Source of the DNA: Paenalcaligenes sp021793095
Lineage (GTDB): Bacteria > Pseudomonadota > Gammaproteobacteria > Burkholderiales > Burkholderiaceae_B
Assembly (NCBI GenBank): GCA_027317645.1
Contig: DAHVQS010000007.1
Coordinates: 3,793-67,792 of the forward strand
Direction of reading: 5' to 3'
DNA length: 64,000 nt
How positions within the stretch are numbered: position 1 is the first letter of the stretch; every line of letters starts with the position of its first letter. The translations under genes were made by a program, and so were the position numbers. The notes beneath the pieces are model-generated. The model was not told the DNA's origin. It worked only from the letters and a program-made list of their open reading frames with translations, and made no database searches. Of this stretch, positions 17,141 through 25,527 are shown one piece after another.

Positions 17141-17521
17141 ATGAATTTAGAACAGCAAGAGAAAATCGTTTTAGAGGCCCTTGAGGATGTCAAAGGCCAC
17201 GACATACGCGCCTTTGATACCACACCTCTGACCAGCCTCTTTGATCGGGTCTTTATCGCGACGGGGACATCGAATCGCCAAACCAGCTCGATGGCCAACG
17301 AAGTCGTGCGTCAAGCACGCAAATATGCTTTGGATGTCGTTGCTATCGAGGGGCAGACCGAGGGCGAATGGGTACTCATTGATCTCGGGGATATCGTCGT
17401 GCACTGCATGCAAGCAGCCATTCGTGATTATTATCAGCTCGAAGACTTATGGGGCGATCATCCCCTGGATTTAGATAAAATTCGGGCCCTCCCCATGCCT
17501 GCCAAGAATAAGCCTGATTGA
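17141..17521 (+). CDS. rsfS: Ribosomal silencing factor RsfS
   Basis: 126-residue protein that binds L14 on the 50S subunit and blocks subunit joining when nutrients are low. The family block GEWVLIDLGDIVVHCMQAAIRDYYQLEDLWGD is complete at about residues 75-106. It lies between nadD and maf. In many relatives rlmH sits between rsfS and maf; here only 29 bases separate the rsfS stop and the maf start. Confidence 0.95.
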   Translation: MNLEQQEKIVLEALEDVKGHDIRAFDTTPLTSLFDRVFIATGTSNRQTSSMANEVVRQARKYALDVVAIEGQTEGEWVLIDLGDIVVHCMQAAIRDYYQLEDLWGDHPLDLDKIRALPMPAKNKPD

Positions 17522-17550
17522 TCTCGCCTAAACGCTACCGCTCGGACTTT

Positions 17551-18165
17551 ATGGTTAGTTTATACCTGGCTTCAGCCAGTCCTCGTCGACATGACATCCT
17601 GAATCAACTCAACATCCCACACGATGTGTTGCAGGTCCCCAGCCCTGCTGGCGAAGATGAGCCCATCTTGCCTGGGGAATCCCCCAAAGACTACGCACAG
17701 CGCACGACCCAAGACAAACTGCGCCATGCCCTCAACTGGATAAGCACGCAGGCATTAGACGCTGACCGCCCAGTCTTGTGCGCGGATACCTGCGTGGCAC
17801 TTGATAATGAGGTGTTAGGCAAACCACAAGACACCCAGCAGGCGGAATATTTCCTGGGCCGTATGTCGGGGCGCACACATCAGGTATACACTGCACAGGC
17901 GCTGGGTTATCGGGGCCGTATTTACAGCTCGTTGAGCATTAACCATGTCGTTTTCCGCCCTTTGAATGCCGCTGAAATACGCGCTTATTGCGCCACAGGC
18001 GAGCCCTTTGGCAAGGCAGGAGGCTACGGCATTCAGGGGCATGCCAGCTATTTTATTGATCGCTTAGAGGGCCGTTACAGTGCAGTGATGGGGCTGGACA
18101 TTTATGACCTATACCAGCTGCTCGAGCAGGCTCAGCTCCAACATCTTTGTTTTTTGACCACCTAA
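17551..18165 (+). CDS. maf: Maf-family nucleotide pyrophosphatase
   Basis: House-cleaning nucleoside-triphosphate pyrophosphatase that hydrolyses non-canonical or modified NTPs. 204 residues starting MVSLYLASASPRRHDIL, the diagnostic Maf N-terminus, with the later GYGIQGHASYFIDRLEG and SAVMGLDIYDL blocks. I start at the ATG 17551; an in-frame TTG at 17518 overlaps rsfS and would add residues not seen in the family. The transcript ends at a strong bidirectional-looking hairpin. Confidence 0.94.
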   Translation: MVSLYLASASPRRHDILNQLNIPHDVLQVPSPAGEDEPILPGESPKDYAQRTTQDKLRHALNWISTQALDADRPVLCADTCVALDNEVLGKPQDTQQAEYFLGRMSGRTHQVYTAQALGYRGRIYSSLSINHVVFRPLNAAEIRAYCATGEPFGKAGGYGIQGHASYFIDRLEGRYSAVMGLDIYDLYQLLEQAQLQHLCFLTT

Positions 18166-18176
18166 TTATTTAAAAA

Positions 18177-18206
18177 AGGCACACATAATTGTGTGCCTCA
18201 TTTTTT
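18177..18206. terminator. Bidirectional terminator between maf and the DUF945 gene
   Basis: AGGCACACA (18177-18185) and TGTGTGCCT (18190-18198) are perfectly complementary with a four-base loop. TTTTTT follows at 18201-18206 on the plus strand and an AAAAAA run precedes the stem, giving a U-run on the minus strand. It serves the convergent maf and DUF945 genes. Confidence 0.93.
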
Positions 18207-18211
18207 ACTTA

Positions 18212-19546
18212 TTATCGGGCCAACCATAGCAGCCATTTAAATAAAATTGCCTGCATTTCTTTTTTGCCGTGGGTTTGGCCATTTAAGACGTAATTGTCTG
18301 CCCCCTGATCGTATTGCAGGTCAAGCCGTAACGCATCATCCTCAAACTCAATCAGGTTGAGCTGCTGCCCTTCTTTGATAAAAGCATCGAGCAATACCCG
18401 CAGCATGGCTCCTTTGACCCCTTTTTCCTGGCCCACCACCTCTTGGAGCACAGCGCGAGGGAGATCCGCCTTGAAGGCTGCCTTTTCTAACTCATCGCCC
18501 ATGCGTGGAGCCAACTCAAAAAACCCCGAAAACTGAGCTTTCCCCCCCTCGTTGACCCAATTGAGCTCCTCGATGGTATAACGCGGATGCGCAGCAAGGC
18601 TTTTTAGCCACAACTCATCACGCTCTTGATCAGATAACTCGGCAAAGGCACGTGCACTAATCGCCTCGGCAATACGCTCAAGTTGTAGTCGAAGGTCAAA
18701 AGCCCCCAAAGTAATACCACCATCTATCACCACCTCTTTGGCGCTAGACTGGGCAGTCATATCAAATAACCCCTCTTCACGCTGCTGGATTAATTCAAGC
18801 TCAAAATCATCCGCACGGATCTCGGCCCCGTCATGCCACTCTAATTCATCCGCGCCGACATATAAATGCCCATCGAATAAAGACTTGGGATCCGTGGTGA
18901 TCCATTGAATCTGGGGCTCAACCATATAAAAAGCCTCGTGCTGCTTTTCATAAGCAAGCGTCGGTGCGGTGGCTTTTAACTGATAAAGCCCTTGGCCAAT
19001 GCTTTTAATGTCGAGCGCTCCTGCCCCGAGCACGAAACGCTCGGCGTGCTCTTCGTGGGTCAAAGCCGCCCACTGCCAGCGGCTATTAAAACGACCATCC
19101 CAATCAATCTCAGTGGCCATCTGTAAAGGCTCTTTGCCCTGACTCCACTCAAACAAGTCTTTACCCGCTCCTTGATTGAGCAAGCGCATTTCGCTGTAAG
19201 CCATGACAGGCAGCCACTCTTGTTGGCGCAAGCGCCCCCACGGCCAAGGACCGTGCTGCAAATTGTCCTCAAAGACATAGCGCTTAATGAGTGGCCCCCG
19301 CGACCATGTCAGTGTCAACAAACGTTGGGAACGCCATACTCCACGGTGCAGCGTGTCGAGCTCGAGCTGCACATGCTGATCGGGATAGCCATCGTCAGTG
19401 AGCGATTGCAGATGCTCATTGAGATACTGCACCTGGGCAACAGAGATACGCTCGGCCCGCTCGCCCACCCACCAAGAAATCACTCCGTGCGCAACAAAAA
19501 GCGCCAGGAGGACAATAAAAAAATAAAACTTTTTCTTGTGCTTCAT
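18212..19546 (-). CDS. YdgA-like DUF945 family protein
   Basis: 444 residues with one N-terminal membrane segment (FYFFIVLLALFVAHGVISWWV, about residues 6-26) and a large, presumably periplasmic, region. Sequence layout resembles the DUF945/YdgA family, whose function is unknown (AsmA-like or envelope roles have been suggested for similar folds). It is downstream of ispH on the minus strand with a 27-base gap, so probably co-transcribed with fkpB-ispH. Confidence 0.72.
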   Translation of the reverse strand: MKHKKKFYFFIVLLALFVAHGVISWWVGERAERISVAQVQYLNEHLQSLTDDGYPDQHVQLELDTLHRGVWRSQRLLTLTWSRGPLIKRYVFEDNLQHGPWPWGRLRQQEWLPVMAYSEMRLLNQGAGKDLFEWSQGKEPLQMATEIDWDGRFNSRWQWAALTHEEHAERFVLGAGALDIKSIGQGLYQLKATAPTLAYEKQHEAFYMVEPQIQWITTDPKSLFDGHLYVGADELEWHDGAEIRADDFELELIQQREEGLFDMTAQSSAKEVVIDGGITLGAFDLRLQLERIAEAISARAFAELSDQERDELWLKSLAAHPRYTIEELNWVNEGGKAQFSGFFELAPRMGDELEKAAFKADLPRAVLQEVVGQEKGVKGAMLRVLLDAFIKEGQQLNLIEFEDDALRLDLQYDQGADNYVLNGQTHGKKEMQAILFKWLLWLAR

Positions 19547-19573
19547 AAGTTACGCGCCAAGAGCGTACCAGAG

Positions 19574-20554
19574 TTAGTTACCAAGGGGCTCACGCTGCGC
19601 TATTTTGCGGGAAAGCTCACGCGGCAGTGGGAAGGAAACCTTTTCCTCGACCCCATCTAGGGTACGCACTGACTGGGCGCCCAACTCGCGCAAGCGGTCG
19701 ATCACTTGCTGCACCAACACTTCTGGCGCAGAAGCCCCCGCCGTCACCCCGACGCGCTCACCGTGCGCTAACCAATCGGCCTGCACCATAGCAGGATCAT
19801 CCAGTAAATAGGCAGGAGTTCCCTCGCGCTCGGCCACCTCGCGTAAGCGGTTTGAGTTTGAGCTGTTGGTACTGCCCACCACCAACACCACATCACTTTG
19901 GTGGGCCATCTTTTTAACCGCATCTTGACGATTTTGGGTGGCGTAACAGATGTCACTCTTTTTAGGCTCGACAATCCCAGGGAATCGCTGACGTAAGGCC
20001 TCAGCCACCTGGTGCGCATCATCCACTGATAAAGTCGTTTGAGTCACAAAAGCCAAATGCTCGGGGTCTTTTACCTCGAGCGCCTCAACATCAGCAACCG
20101 TCTCGACCAAATACATGCCATCATCTGCCTGCCCTAAGGTGCCTGCCACCTCGGGGTGACCACGGTGGCCGATCATGATGACTTCGCGGCCATCGCGTCG
20201 CATGCGTGCGACCTCTACGTGCACCTTGGTCACCAAGGGGCAGGTGGCATCAAATATGGTCAACCCGCGGCGCTCGGCATCCTCGCGCACGGCGAGCGAA
20301 ACACCATGCGCAGAAAACACCACAATGGCACCCGCCGGCGCCTCATCGAGCTCTTTGATAAAGATTGCCCCCTTTTTGCGCAGGTCCTCGACCACAAAAC
20401 GGTTGTGCACAATCTCGTGACGGACATAGATGGGCTTGCCATGCAACTCTAATGCTCGCTCGACAATGTCAATGGCTCGGTCTACACCCGCGCAAAAGCC
20501 ACGTGGCTGCGCCAGTGTAATATCAAAAATCTTGTGTGTAGATTGCTGTGTCAT
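19574..20554 (-). CDS. ispH: 4-hydroxy-3-methylbut-2-enyl diphosphate reductase
   Basis: Final enzyme of the MEP isoprenoid pathway; a 4Fe-4S protein making IPP and DMAPP. 326 residues. The three cluster cysteines are visible in PRGFCAGVDRAI, DATCPLVTKVH and DICYATQNRQ; the substrate-binding motifs HGHRGHPE-type (here IGHRGHPEVAGT) and GSTNSSNSNRL are intact. The ATG at 20552-20554 overlaps the fkpB stop as ATGA, which decides the start and implies translational coupling. Confidence 0.97.
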   Translation of the reverse strand: MTQQSTHKIFDITLAQPRGFCAGVDRAIDIVERALELHGKPIYVRHEIVHNRFVVEDLRKKGAIFIKELDEAPAGAIVVFSAHGVSLAVREDAERRGLTIFDATCPLVTKVHVEVARMRRDGREVIMIGHRGHPEVAGTLGQADDGMYLVETVADVEALEVKDPEHLAFVTQTTLSVDDAHQVAEALRQRFPGIVEPKKSDICYATQNRQDAVKKMAHQSDVVLVVGSTNSSNSNRLREVAEREGTPAYLLDDPAMVQADWLAHGERVGVTAGASAPEVLVQQVIDRLRELGAQSVRTLDGVEEKVSFPLPRELSRKIAQREPLGN

Positions 20555-21027
20555 AGTATTCCTAAAATTTTGACGTCTAAACGTATTTGAGCACCTGCCA
20601 AAGGATGATTGAAATCGATTAATGCCTGGTCGTCCTGCCATTTCTTGAGCACGCCTGCATAGCGTTGGCTGGTTGGCGCGACAAACTCAACCGTATCGCC
20701 AGGATTAAAACTGGCATCTGCACTGGCATTTTCCATCACCTGTGCCCGTGATACCCACTGCACCAAGGCGGGGTTGCGCTCACCATAGGCCTCTATGGGA
20801 TCGATTTCAAAGCTGTATTCTCCGTGGTCGGGTAAACCCAGCAAATACTGTTCCAGCCCGGGCGACCATTGTCCAACCCCTAGCTGTAATGTTGCCGGAC
20901 GCATCTCAAAAGTATCAATAAACACCGTACCAGCAACCGCCCCATTTAACACGGTAATACGGTAATGCAAGGTGACAAACGAATCCTCACGGATGCTTTT
21001 GTCACGAGCAGCCCCATTTTCGTTCAC
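20551..21027 (-). CDS. fkpB: FKBP-type peptidyl-prolyl isomerase SlpA/FkpB
   Basis: 158-residue FKBP-like isomerase of the SlpA group, with the insert-in-flap arrangement (VQLGVGQWSPGLEQ-type block, here LQLGVGQWSPGLEQYLLGL). fkpB directly before ispH is a conserved proteobacterial pair. I choose the GTG at 21025-21027: it has AAAGGA nine bases upstream, and the upstream in-frame ATG at 21090 would overlap the radC start on the other strand. The final codons overlap ispH. Confidence 0.88.
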   Translation of the reverse strand: MNENGAARDKSIREDSFVTLHYRITVLNGAVAGTVFIDTFEMRPATLQLGVGQWSPGLEQYLLGLPDHGEYSFEIDPIEAYGERNPALVQWVSRAQVMENASADASFNPGDTVEFVAPTSQRYAGVLKKWQDDQALIDFNHPLAGAQIRLDVKILGIL

Positions 21028-21078
21028 GTTGTGACATCCTTTAATTTGATTGTTCCACTGATATTTTATGCGTGCAAG

Positions 21079-21759
21079 ATGAAGTCTCAAAGGAAAACAT
21101 TTTCTAGTTTGAAACCCCGTGAGCGCCTACTCAGGCATGGTGCCCAAGTCCTCAGTGATGCCGAGCTACTGGCGGTGCTGCTACGCACGGGAAATGGCCA
21201 ATACGGCGTGGTCCAGTTTGCTCAGCGTCTACTAGAGCATTTTGGTGGTCTACGGCAGCTATTGCATGCTGCCCCTCAACAACTCATGGCGCAACCTGGC
21301 ATCGGCCATGCAAAAGCCTGCGAGATACTGGCTGTCAGCGAGCTCAGCCGTCGTTCTATTGAGCAAGAGCTCAAGGAGTCTCCTGGGTTTACTCAGACAC
21401 AAATCGTCAAGCGCTATTGCATCGCCCACCTCGGGCATTTGGCAGTGGAACACTGTATTGCGATATTCCTAAATACCCAATTACAGCTCATCACGACCAA
21501 AGTCCTAGCCAAGGGGACGCTCAACCAGGCCCATATTTATCCTCGTGAGGTGGTCAAGGCCGCCTTGAAGCATCATGCCGCTGCCGTTATTCTAGCTCAT
21601 AACCATCCCTCTGGGGCGCGCGAGGCCAGCGCAGCAGATATTGCGTTGACGCAACACCTCATAAAAGCGCTGGCACTTGTGGATATTCGCCTCGTTGATC
21701 ACGTCATCGTTGCTGCTAATTACGCCACATCAATGGCAGAAGAGGGGCTGCTGCCCTAA
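21079..21759 (+). CDS. radC: RadC family JAB/MPN-domain protein
   Basis: 226 residues. An N-terminal helix-hairpin-helix region (PRERLLRHGAQVLSDAELLAVLLRTG) is followed by the JAB1/MPN metalloprotease-like motif HNHPSG with downstream ASAADIALT. The UPF0758/RadC name is historical; a direct role in repair is not established. The ATG at 21079 begins MKSQRKTF; the in-frame start at 20965 would run through the divergent fkpB gene and is rejected. Only 51 bases separate the two divergent starts. Confidence 0.93.
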   Translation: MKSQRKTFSSLKPRERLLRHGAQVLSDAELLAVLLRTGNGQYGVVQFAQRLLEHFGGLRQLLHAAPQQLMAQPGIGHAKACEILAVSELSRRSIEQELKESPGFTQTQIVKRYCIAHLGHLAVEHCIAIFLNTQLQLITTKVLAKGTLNQAHIYPREVVKAALKHHAAAVILAHNHPSGAREASAADIALTQHLIKALALVDIRLVDHVIVAANYATSMAEEGLLP

Positions 21760-21931
21760 AGACGCATGCTTTATGCTTGGCAAGTCAGCTTTTTGTTGGT
21801 ATATTTTATTGATTTTAAACTTAGCGTTTTTGCGCGGCAAGTTTTATGCCCGCTTGGGATATGCTGGCCAGCTTTTTGGCCCAATATGTTACTCATTTTG
21901 CTTGCGCGTTTAGCTATTACAGGACAAGGCC

Positions 21932-22195
21932 ATGAAAGCAGATATTCACCCAGAATACCGCGAGGTAGTCTTTCTCGATCAACAAACCGGCAAACAATTT
22001 ATTACCCGGTCTACTGTACAGACTCGCGAAACCATTGAGGTTGATGGAAAGACATACCCAGTTTACAAATGTGACGTCACCTCTGACTCGCATCCCTTCT
22101 ATACTGGTTCACAGGCACGTGCCGTAGAGACCGGTCGCGTCGAACGCTTCCGTCAGCGTTTTGCACGCACAGCAGGGGCTATCAAGAAAAACTAA
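21932..22195 (+). CDS. rpmE2: 50S ribosomal protein L31 type B
   Basis: 87 residues, MKADIHPEYREVVFLDQQTG at the start, typical of the longer type B L31. It contains only one cysteine (in YKCDVTSDSHPF), so it lacks the CxxC zinc ligands of type A. In many bacteria the zinc-independent form is derepressed by Zur when zinc is short. The start ATG follows an ACAGGAC ribosome-binding site; a clear terminator follows. Confidence 0.95.
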   Translation: MKADIHPEYREVVFLDQQTGKQFITRSTVQTRETIEVDGKTYPVYKCDVTSDSHPFYTGSQARAVETGRVERFRQRFARTAGAIKKN

Positions 22196-22214
22196 TTCTT
22201 GTTACCCACCCATA

Positions 22215-22239
22215 AAAGCAGCCTCAGGCTGCTTTTTTT
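22215..22239 (+). terminator. Rho-independent terminator after rpmE2
   Basis: AGCAGCC (22217-22223) and GGCTGCT (22227-22233) form a perfect stem with a TCA loop, followed by a run of seven T. It is 20 bases after the rpmE2 stop. Confidence 0.92.
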
Positions 22240-22251
22240 AGGCCATTTATA

Positions 22252-24003
22252 GTGAATCAGACTGTACACCGTACCACCCCGGCCCGTTTAACTGAGCAAG
22301 CCGCCACCAAACTGCCGCGGCGTCTGCTGGTGGCCGTTGGCTTGGTGTACATACTGGCTGGGCTGTTTTTCCGTGATCCATGGAAAAGTGACGATGTCAT
22401 TGGCATTGCCACCATGCTCAGCATGCTCCAAGAGCATTCGAGCAGCTGGTTACTGCCCGCCATTGGCGATTTTGCCTATACCCAAGATGGCCCACTTGTC
22501 AGCTGGGCAGGGGCCCTATCAATACTGGTCTTTGGGCCTTTTTTTGAATTATTCCTCTCGCCGCTCGATGCCGCTATCACGGCCGCACGGCTGCCCAATA
22601 TCCTCTGGTTCCTCATTCTGACCTTTTGTTTTTGGCGTGCCTTATTCATTTTGGCCCAAACAAAAGAGGCTCAGCCACTGGCCTTACCTTTTGGGGGCGA
22701 ACCCAATCCACGTGACTATGCCCGCATGATTGCCGATGCGGGCCTACTGTTACTGGTGGCAACGGTGGGCATTATCTGGAGGGTGCACGAGACCTCAGCT
22801 GTTCCACTGAGTTTGGCGCTCATTGCTTTATTGTTCTTTGGCTGGGCCCTAATGCCTCGCCACCAGCGCATTGCCACCGTTCTGATCGGCATATCACTGG
22901 GTGCGAGCTTTCTGAATCGAGCGCTCATCGGCTTTATCCCCCTCTTCCTGAGCTGCGTGGTCGTCTTTACAGCCTTACCCTCTTTTACCCGCTATCGGCG
23001 TCATTTTGTACTGAGCTTAGTGATTACGGCTGCCATGGTTTTACTGTGGTGGCTACCTGCCTGGCATCAAGACAAACAATGGGTACTTGATTGGTGGCAA
23101 TGGCATCTGAGCCAATACACCGGGTTTAAAGGGCAGGCTCTCTACAGCAGTGCCCGTGATCTGCTTTGGTTTTTATGGCCGACTTGGCCCTTGGCATTGC
23201 TGGCTCTGTGGAATTGGCGCAGCTGGTGGTCGGCCCCGCATATTGGCCTGGCCGCAGTACTCGCCTTTTTTGGGCTTGTACTGGTCTTGACCATGCCCCA
23301 AGCCTTTGAGCCCGAGTATATTTTCCTGGCCTTGCCCAGCGCTGTACTGGCCGCCTTTGCATTGCCCACGTTGCGGCGCGGTGCCATCAATGCTCTCGAT
23401 TGGTTTGCGGTGATGTGCTATTCACTGACTGCCGCCACCGTGTGGCTGGGGTGGATCGCCCAACAAAGCGGCTGGCCCCCTAAGATTGCACGCAGTATCC
23501 ACCGCCAGACCGAGGGCTTTCATTCTGAGATTTTATGGTTTGCTCTGGTGATTGCGCTGACTGGTACAGTGCTTTGGTTGTTGTTGGTCCGTTGGCGCCT
23601 AATGCAGCACCCCCCTTCTTTGTGGCGTGGTACTGTATTATCCGCAGCGGGCCTCATCACCACCTGGTTATTATTGGTCACTCTTTGGATGCCCACCTTA
23701 AACTATGCGCGCAGCTACCGAGACGTTGCCGGCGAGCTCAGTCAAGCCCTTGAGCGTCATAATAAAGACAATGACTGCGTTTATGCTGCTATCAACCCTG
23801 GGCAGCGGGCATCATTTTATGTCTTTGATCAACTGCAGTTTAGCGATCAACGCAGTTGCCCTTTATGGCTCCAAGAGACCTCACCGAAATACAGCACCGA
23901 GGAGCGCAGCCGCGGCATCCCCACCAAGGCAGAACTACTATGGCAGGGCCGTCGTGGCGGGGATCGCAACGAAATGTTCCGTCTTTTACGCATCCCTCAA
24001 TAA
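22252..24003 (+). CDS. Integral-membrane glycosyltransferase, GT39/ArnT-like
   Basis: 583-residue protein with a GTG start at 22252 and about eleven to twelve hydrophobic helices. The N-terminal FFRDPWKSDDVIG segment has the acidic pair after the first helix that is typical of GT39/GT83 (ArnT/PMT) enzymes, which transfer sugars from polyprenyl-phosphate carriers. The C-terminal 80 residues are a soluble tail. It is probably an inner-membrane enzyme acting in the periplasm, but acceptor and donor are unknown; lipid A modification by aminoarabinose is not supported by any neighbouring arn gene. Confidence 0.75.
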   Translation: MNQTVHRTTPARLTEQAATKLPRRLLVAVGLVYILAGLFFRDPWKSDDVIGIATMLSMLQEHSSSWLLPAIGDFAYTQDGPLVSWAGALSILVFGPFFELFLSPLDAAITAARLPNILWFLILTFCFWRALFILAQTKEAQPLALPFGGEPNPRDYARMIADAGLLLLVATVGIIWRVHETSAVPLSLALIALLFFGWALMPRHQRIATVLIGISLGASFLNRALIGFIPLFLSCVVVFTALPSFTRYRRHFVLSLVITAAMVLLWWLPAWHQDKQWVLDWWQWHLSQYTGFKGQALYSSARDLLWFLWPTWPLALLALWNWRSWWSAPHIGLAAVLAFFGLVLVLTMPQAFEPEYIFLALPSAVLAAFALPTLRRGAINALDWFAVMCYSLTAATVWLGWIAQQSGWPPKIARSIHRQTEGFHSEILWFALVIALTGTVLWLLLVRWRLMQHPPSLWRGTVLSAAGLITTWLLLVTLWMPTLNYARSYRDVAGELSQALERHNKDNDCVYAAINPGQRASFYVFDQLQFSDQRSCPLWLQETSPKYSTEERSRGIPTKAELLWQGRRGGDRNEMFRLLRIPQ

Positions 24004-24013
24004 CAATCCACAA

Positions 24014-24046
24014 TAAAAAAGCCGCTGCATCGATAGCGCAGCGGCT
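24014..24046 (-). terminator. Rho-independent terminator of cfa
   Basis: AGCCGCTGC (24020-24028) and GCAGCGGCT (24038-24046) form a perfect nine-base stem. On the minus strand the stem is followed by a TTTTTTATT run (plus-strand A-run at 24014-24020), so it ends the cfa transcript. It also sits just after the GT39 stop. Confidence 0.9.
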
Positions 24047-24088
24047 GGACTAATGTGCTCTGTAGCATGGTCAAAGGAAATGAGTGGC

Positions 24089-25378
24089 TCAGCTGGCCGC
24101 GCGCAACTGCTCATCGACCTCGTCCACATACATATAATCGCGGCGCCAAGGATAAGCTTGACCCTCGGGATAATCGAGCTCGTGGCTATTCCCTTTGACG
24201 ACATCATGCTGGGCCAGCACCTGATGCAACGAGATCCAACCCTGCTCAAAGCCCATGGCGCAACCCGCCAGATACAAGCGATAAGCGCGTAAAGAACGCT
24301 CGCCCTGCGCGCCTGTCAATATCTGTCGTGCGGCGTCTAACTGCTGCTCGAGGCCATCGCTCCAGGCCCATAGGGTCCGCGCATAATGGGGGCGTAGGTT
24401 TTCTACATCCAAGGCTTCGAGATGCCCTTGGCTCAGATGGCGTAAGACATGACTAATATGCGTCAACTCGCCGCCTGGGAAAATAAAACGTTCGATAAAA
24501 TCACCCATGCCCACGCCCAGCTGCTGGTGATCCACCGCCTGTGAGGTAATGCCATGATTCATAATTAATCCGCCAGGGCGGACCATCTGGCTGAGGCGAG
24601 AAAAATAGCTGGTCAGATGAGCACGCCCCACGTGCTCAAACATCCCTACCGAGGCAAGCTTGTCAAAGGGCTGCTCAGTCGGGACTTTACGATAATCGAG
24701 CAACTCCATACGGACGCGCCCCTCAAGCCCCTTTTCCTGGATCAGCTGATTGACATAAGCATGTTGATTGCGCGACAACGTCACCCCTAAGGCCTCAACG
24801 CCATAGTGCTCGGCGGCCCACAAGAGCAACCCACCCCAGCCTGCACCAATATCTATAAATCGTTCGCCAGGTTGTAAGCGTAGCTTGCGACAGATGTGAT
24901 CGAGTTTGGCCTCTTGGGCCTGCGCTAAACTCATGTCAGGGGTGCGATAATAAGCGCAAGAATAAACCCGATGGGGATCCAACCACAGCGCGTAGAAATC
25001 ATCTGACAAATCATAATGAAACTCTATTTGTCGCGCATCGCGCTCTAATGTGTGGCGCCACAGGGAACGCAAACGTTGCACCCAGCGTAACAACCCGCTG
25101 GTATTTTTTTGTTCTGCAGGCGACTCGGGTAAAATCCCTACAGCTGCCTGCATCAAAGCACGCATACTACCTTCGATTTCAACCTTGCCGTCAACATAGG
25201 CCTCACCAATAACCCCTACCTGCCCCGCGGCAAGTAATGCGACCGTACTGTTGTCCTTGAATTTTAGCTTGACCTCAGCATCACTCGCTGAACCCAAGCG
25301 GCGACCATTGGGCAGCTCTACATAAACTTTTACCGGCAGAGCTTCTATTTTTTTTTCTACGGCAGATAGGGTGCTCAA
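24089..25378 (-). CDS. cfa: Cyclopropane-fatty-acyl-phospholipid synthase
   Basis: SAM-dependent enzyme that adds a methylene group to unsaturated phospholipid acyl chains in the inner membrane; it protects against acid and other stress. 429 residues, with the SAM motif FIDIGAGWGGLLLWAAE at about residues 190-206 and the YDLSDDFYALWLDPHRVYSCAYY block before it. A separate N-terminal lipid-binding-like domain covers the first 100 residues. It is divergent from the Bcr/CflA gene across a 149-base region with a perfect palindrome. Confidence 0.94.
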   Translation of the reverse strand: MSTLSAVEKKIEALPVKVYVELPNGRRLGSASDAEVKLKFKDNSTVALLAAGQVGVIGEAYVDGKVEIEGSMRALMQAAVGILPESPAEQKNTSGLLRWVQRLRSLWRHTLERDARQIEFHYDLSDDFYALWLDPHRVYSCAYYRTPDMSLAQAQEAKLDHICRKLRLQPGERFIDIGAGWGGLLLWAAEHYGVEALGVTLSRNQHAYVNQLIQEKGLEGRVRMELLDYRKVPTEQPFDKLASVGMFEHVGRAHLTSYFSRLSQMVRPGGLIMNHGITSQAVDHQQLGVGMGDFIERFIFPGGELTHISHVLRHLSQGHLEALDVENLRPHYARTLWAWSDGLEQQLDAARQILTGAQGERSLRAYRLYLAGCAMGFEQGWISLHQVLAQHDVVKGNSHELDYPEGQAYPWRRDYMYVDEVDEQLRAAS

Positions 25379-25417
25379 AACATCCTCCTACTTAGTCTTT
25401 CTTTCACTCCAAATAAG

Positions 25418-25431
25418 GTTAGCATGCTAAC
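25418..25431. promoter_or_regulatory. 14-base perfect palindrome between cfa and the Bcr/CflA gene
   Basis: GTTAGCATGCTAAC reads identically on both strands. It lies 40 bases before the cfa start codon (minus strand) and 97 before the exporter start (plus strand). Partial repeats of TTAGCAT or ATAGCAT occur at about 25461 and 25485. The form suggests a dimeric regulator site (TetR/MarR-like size) controlling one or both genes; no regulator gene is adjacent. Confidence 0.5.
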
Positions 25432-25527
25432 ATTAGCCTCTATTTGATCGTAATTTAATTTAGCATTGAAATTTATATTTTGCGATAGCATTAAGTAATA
25501 CCTTATCATTTAAAGAGTTGTAAACGT

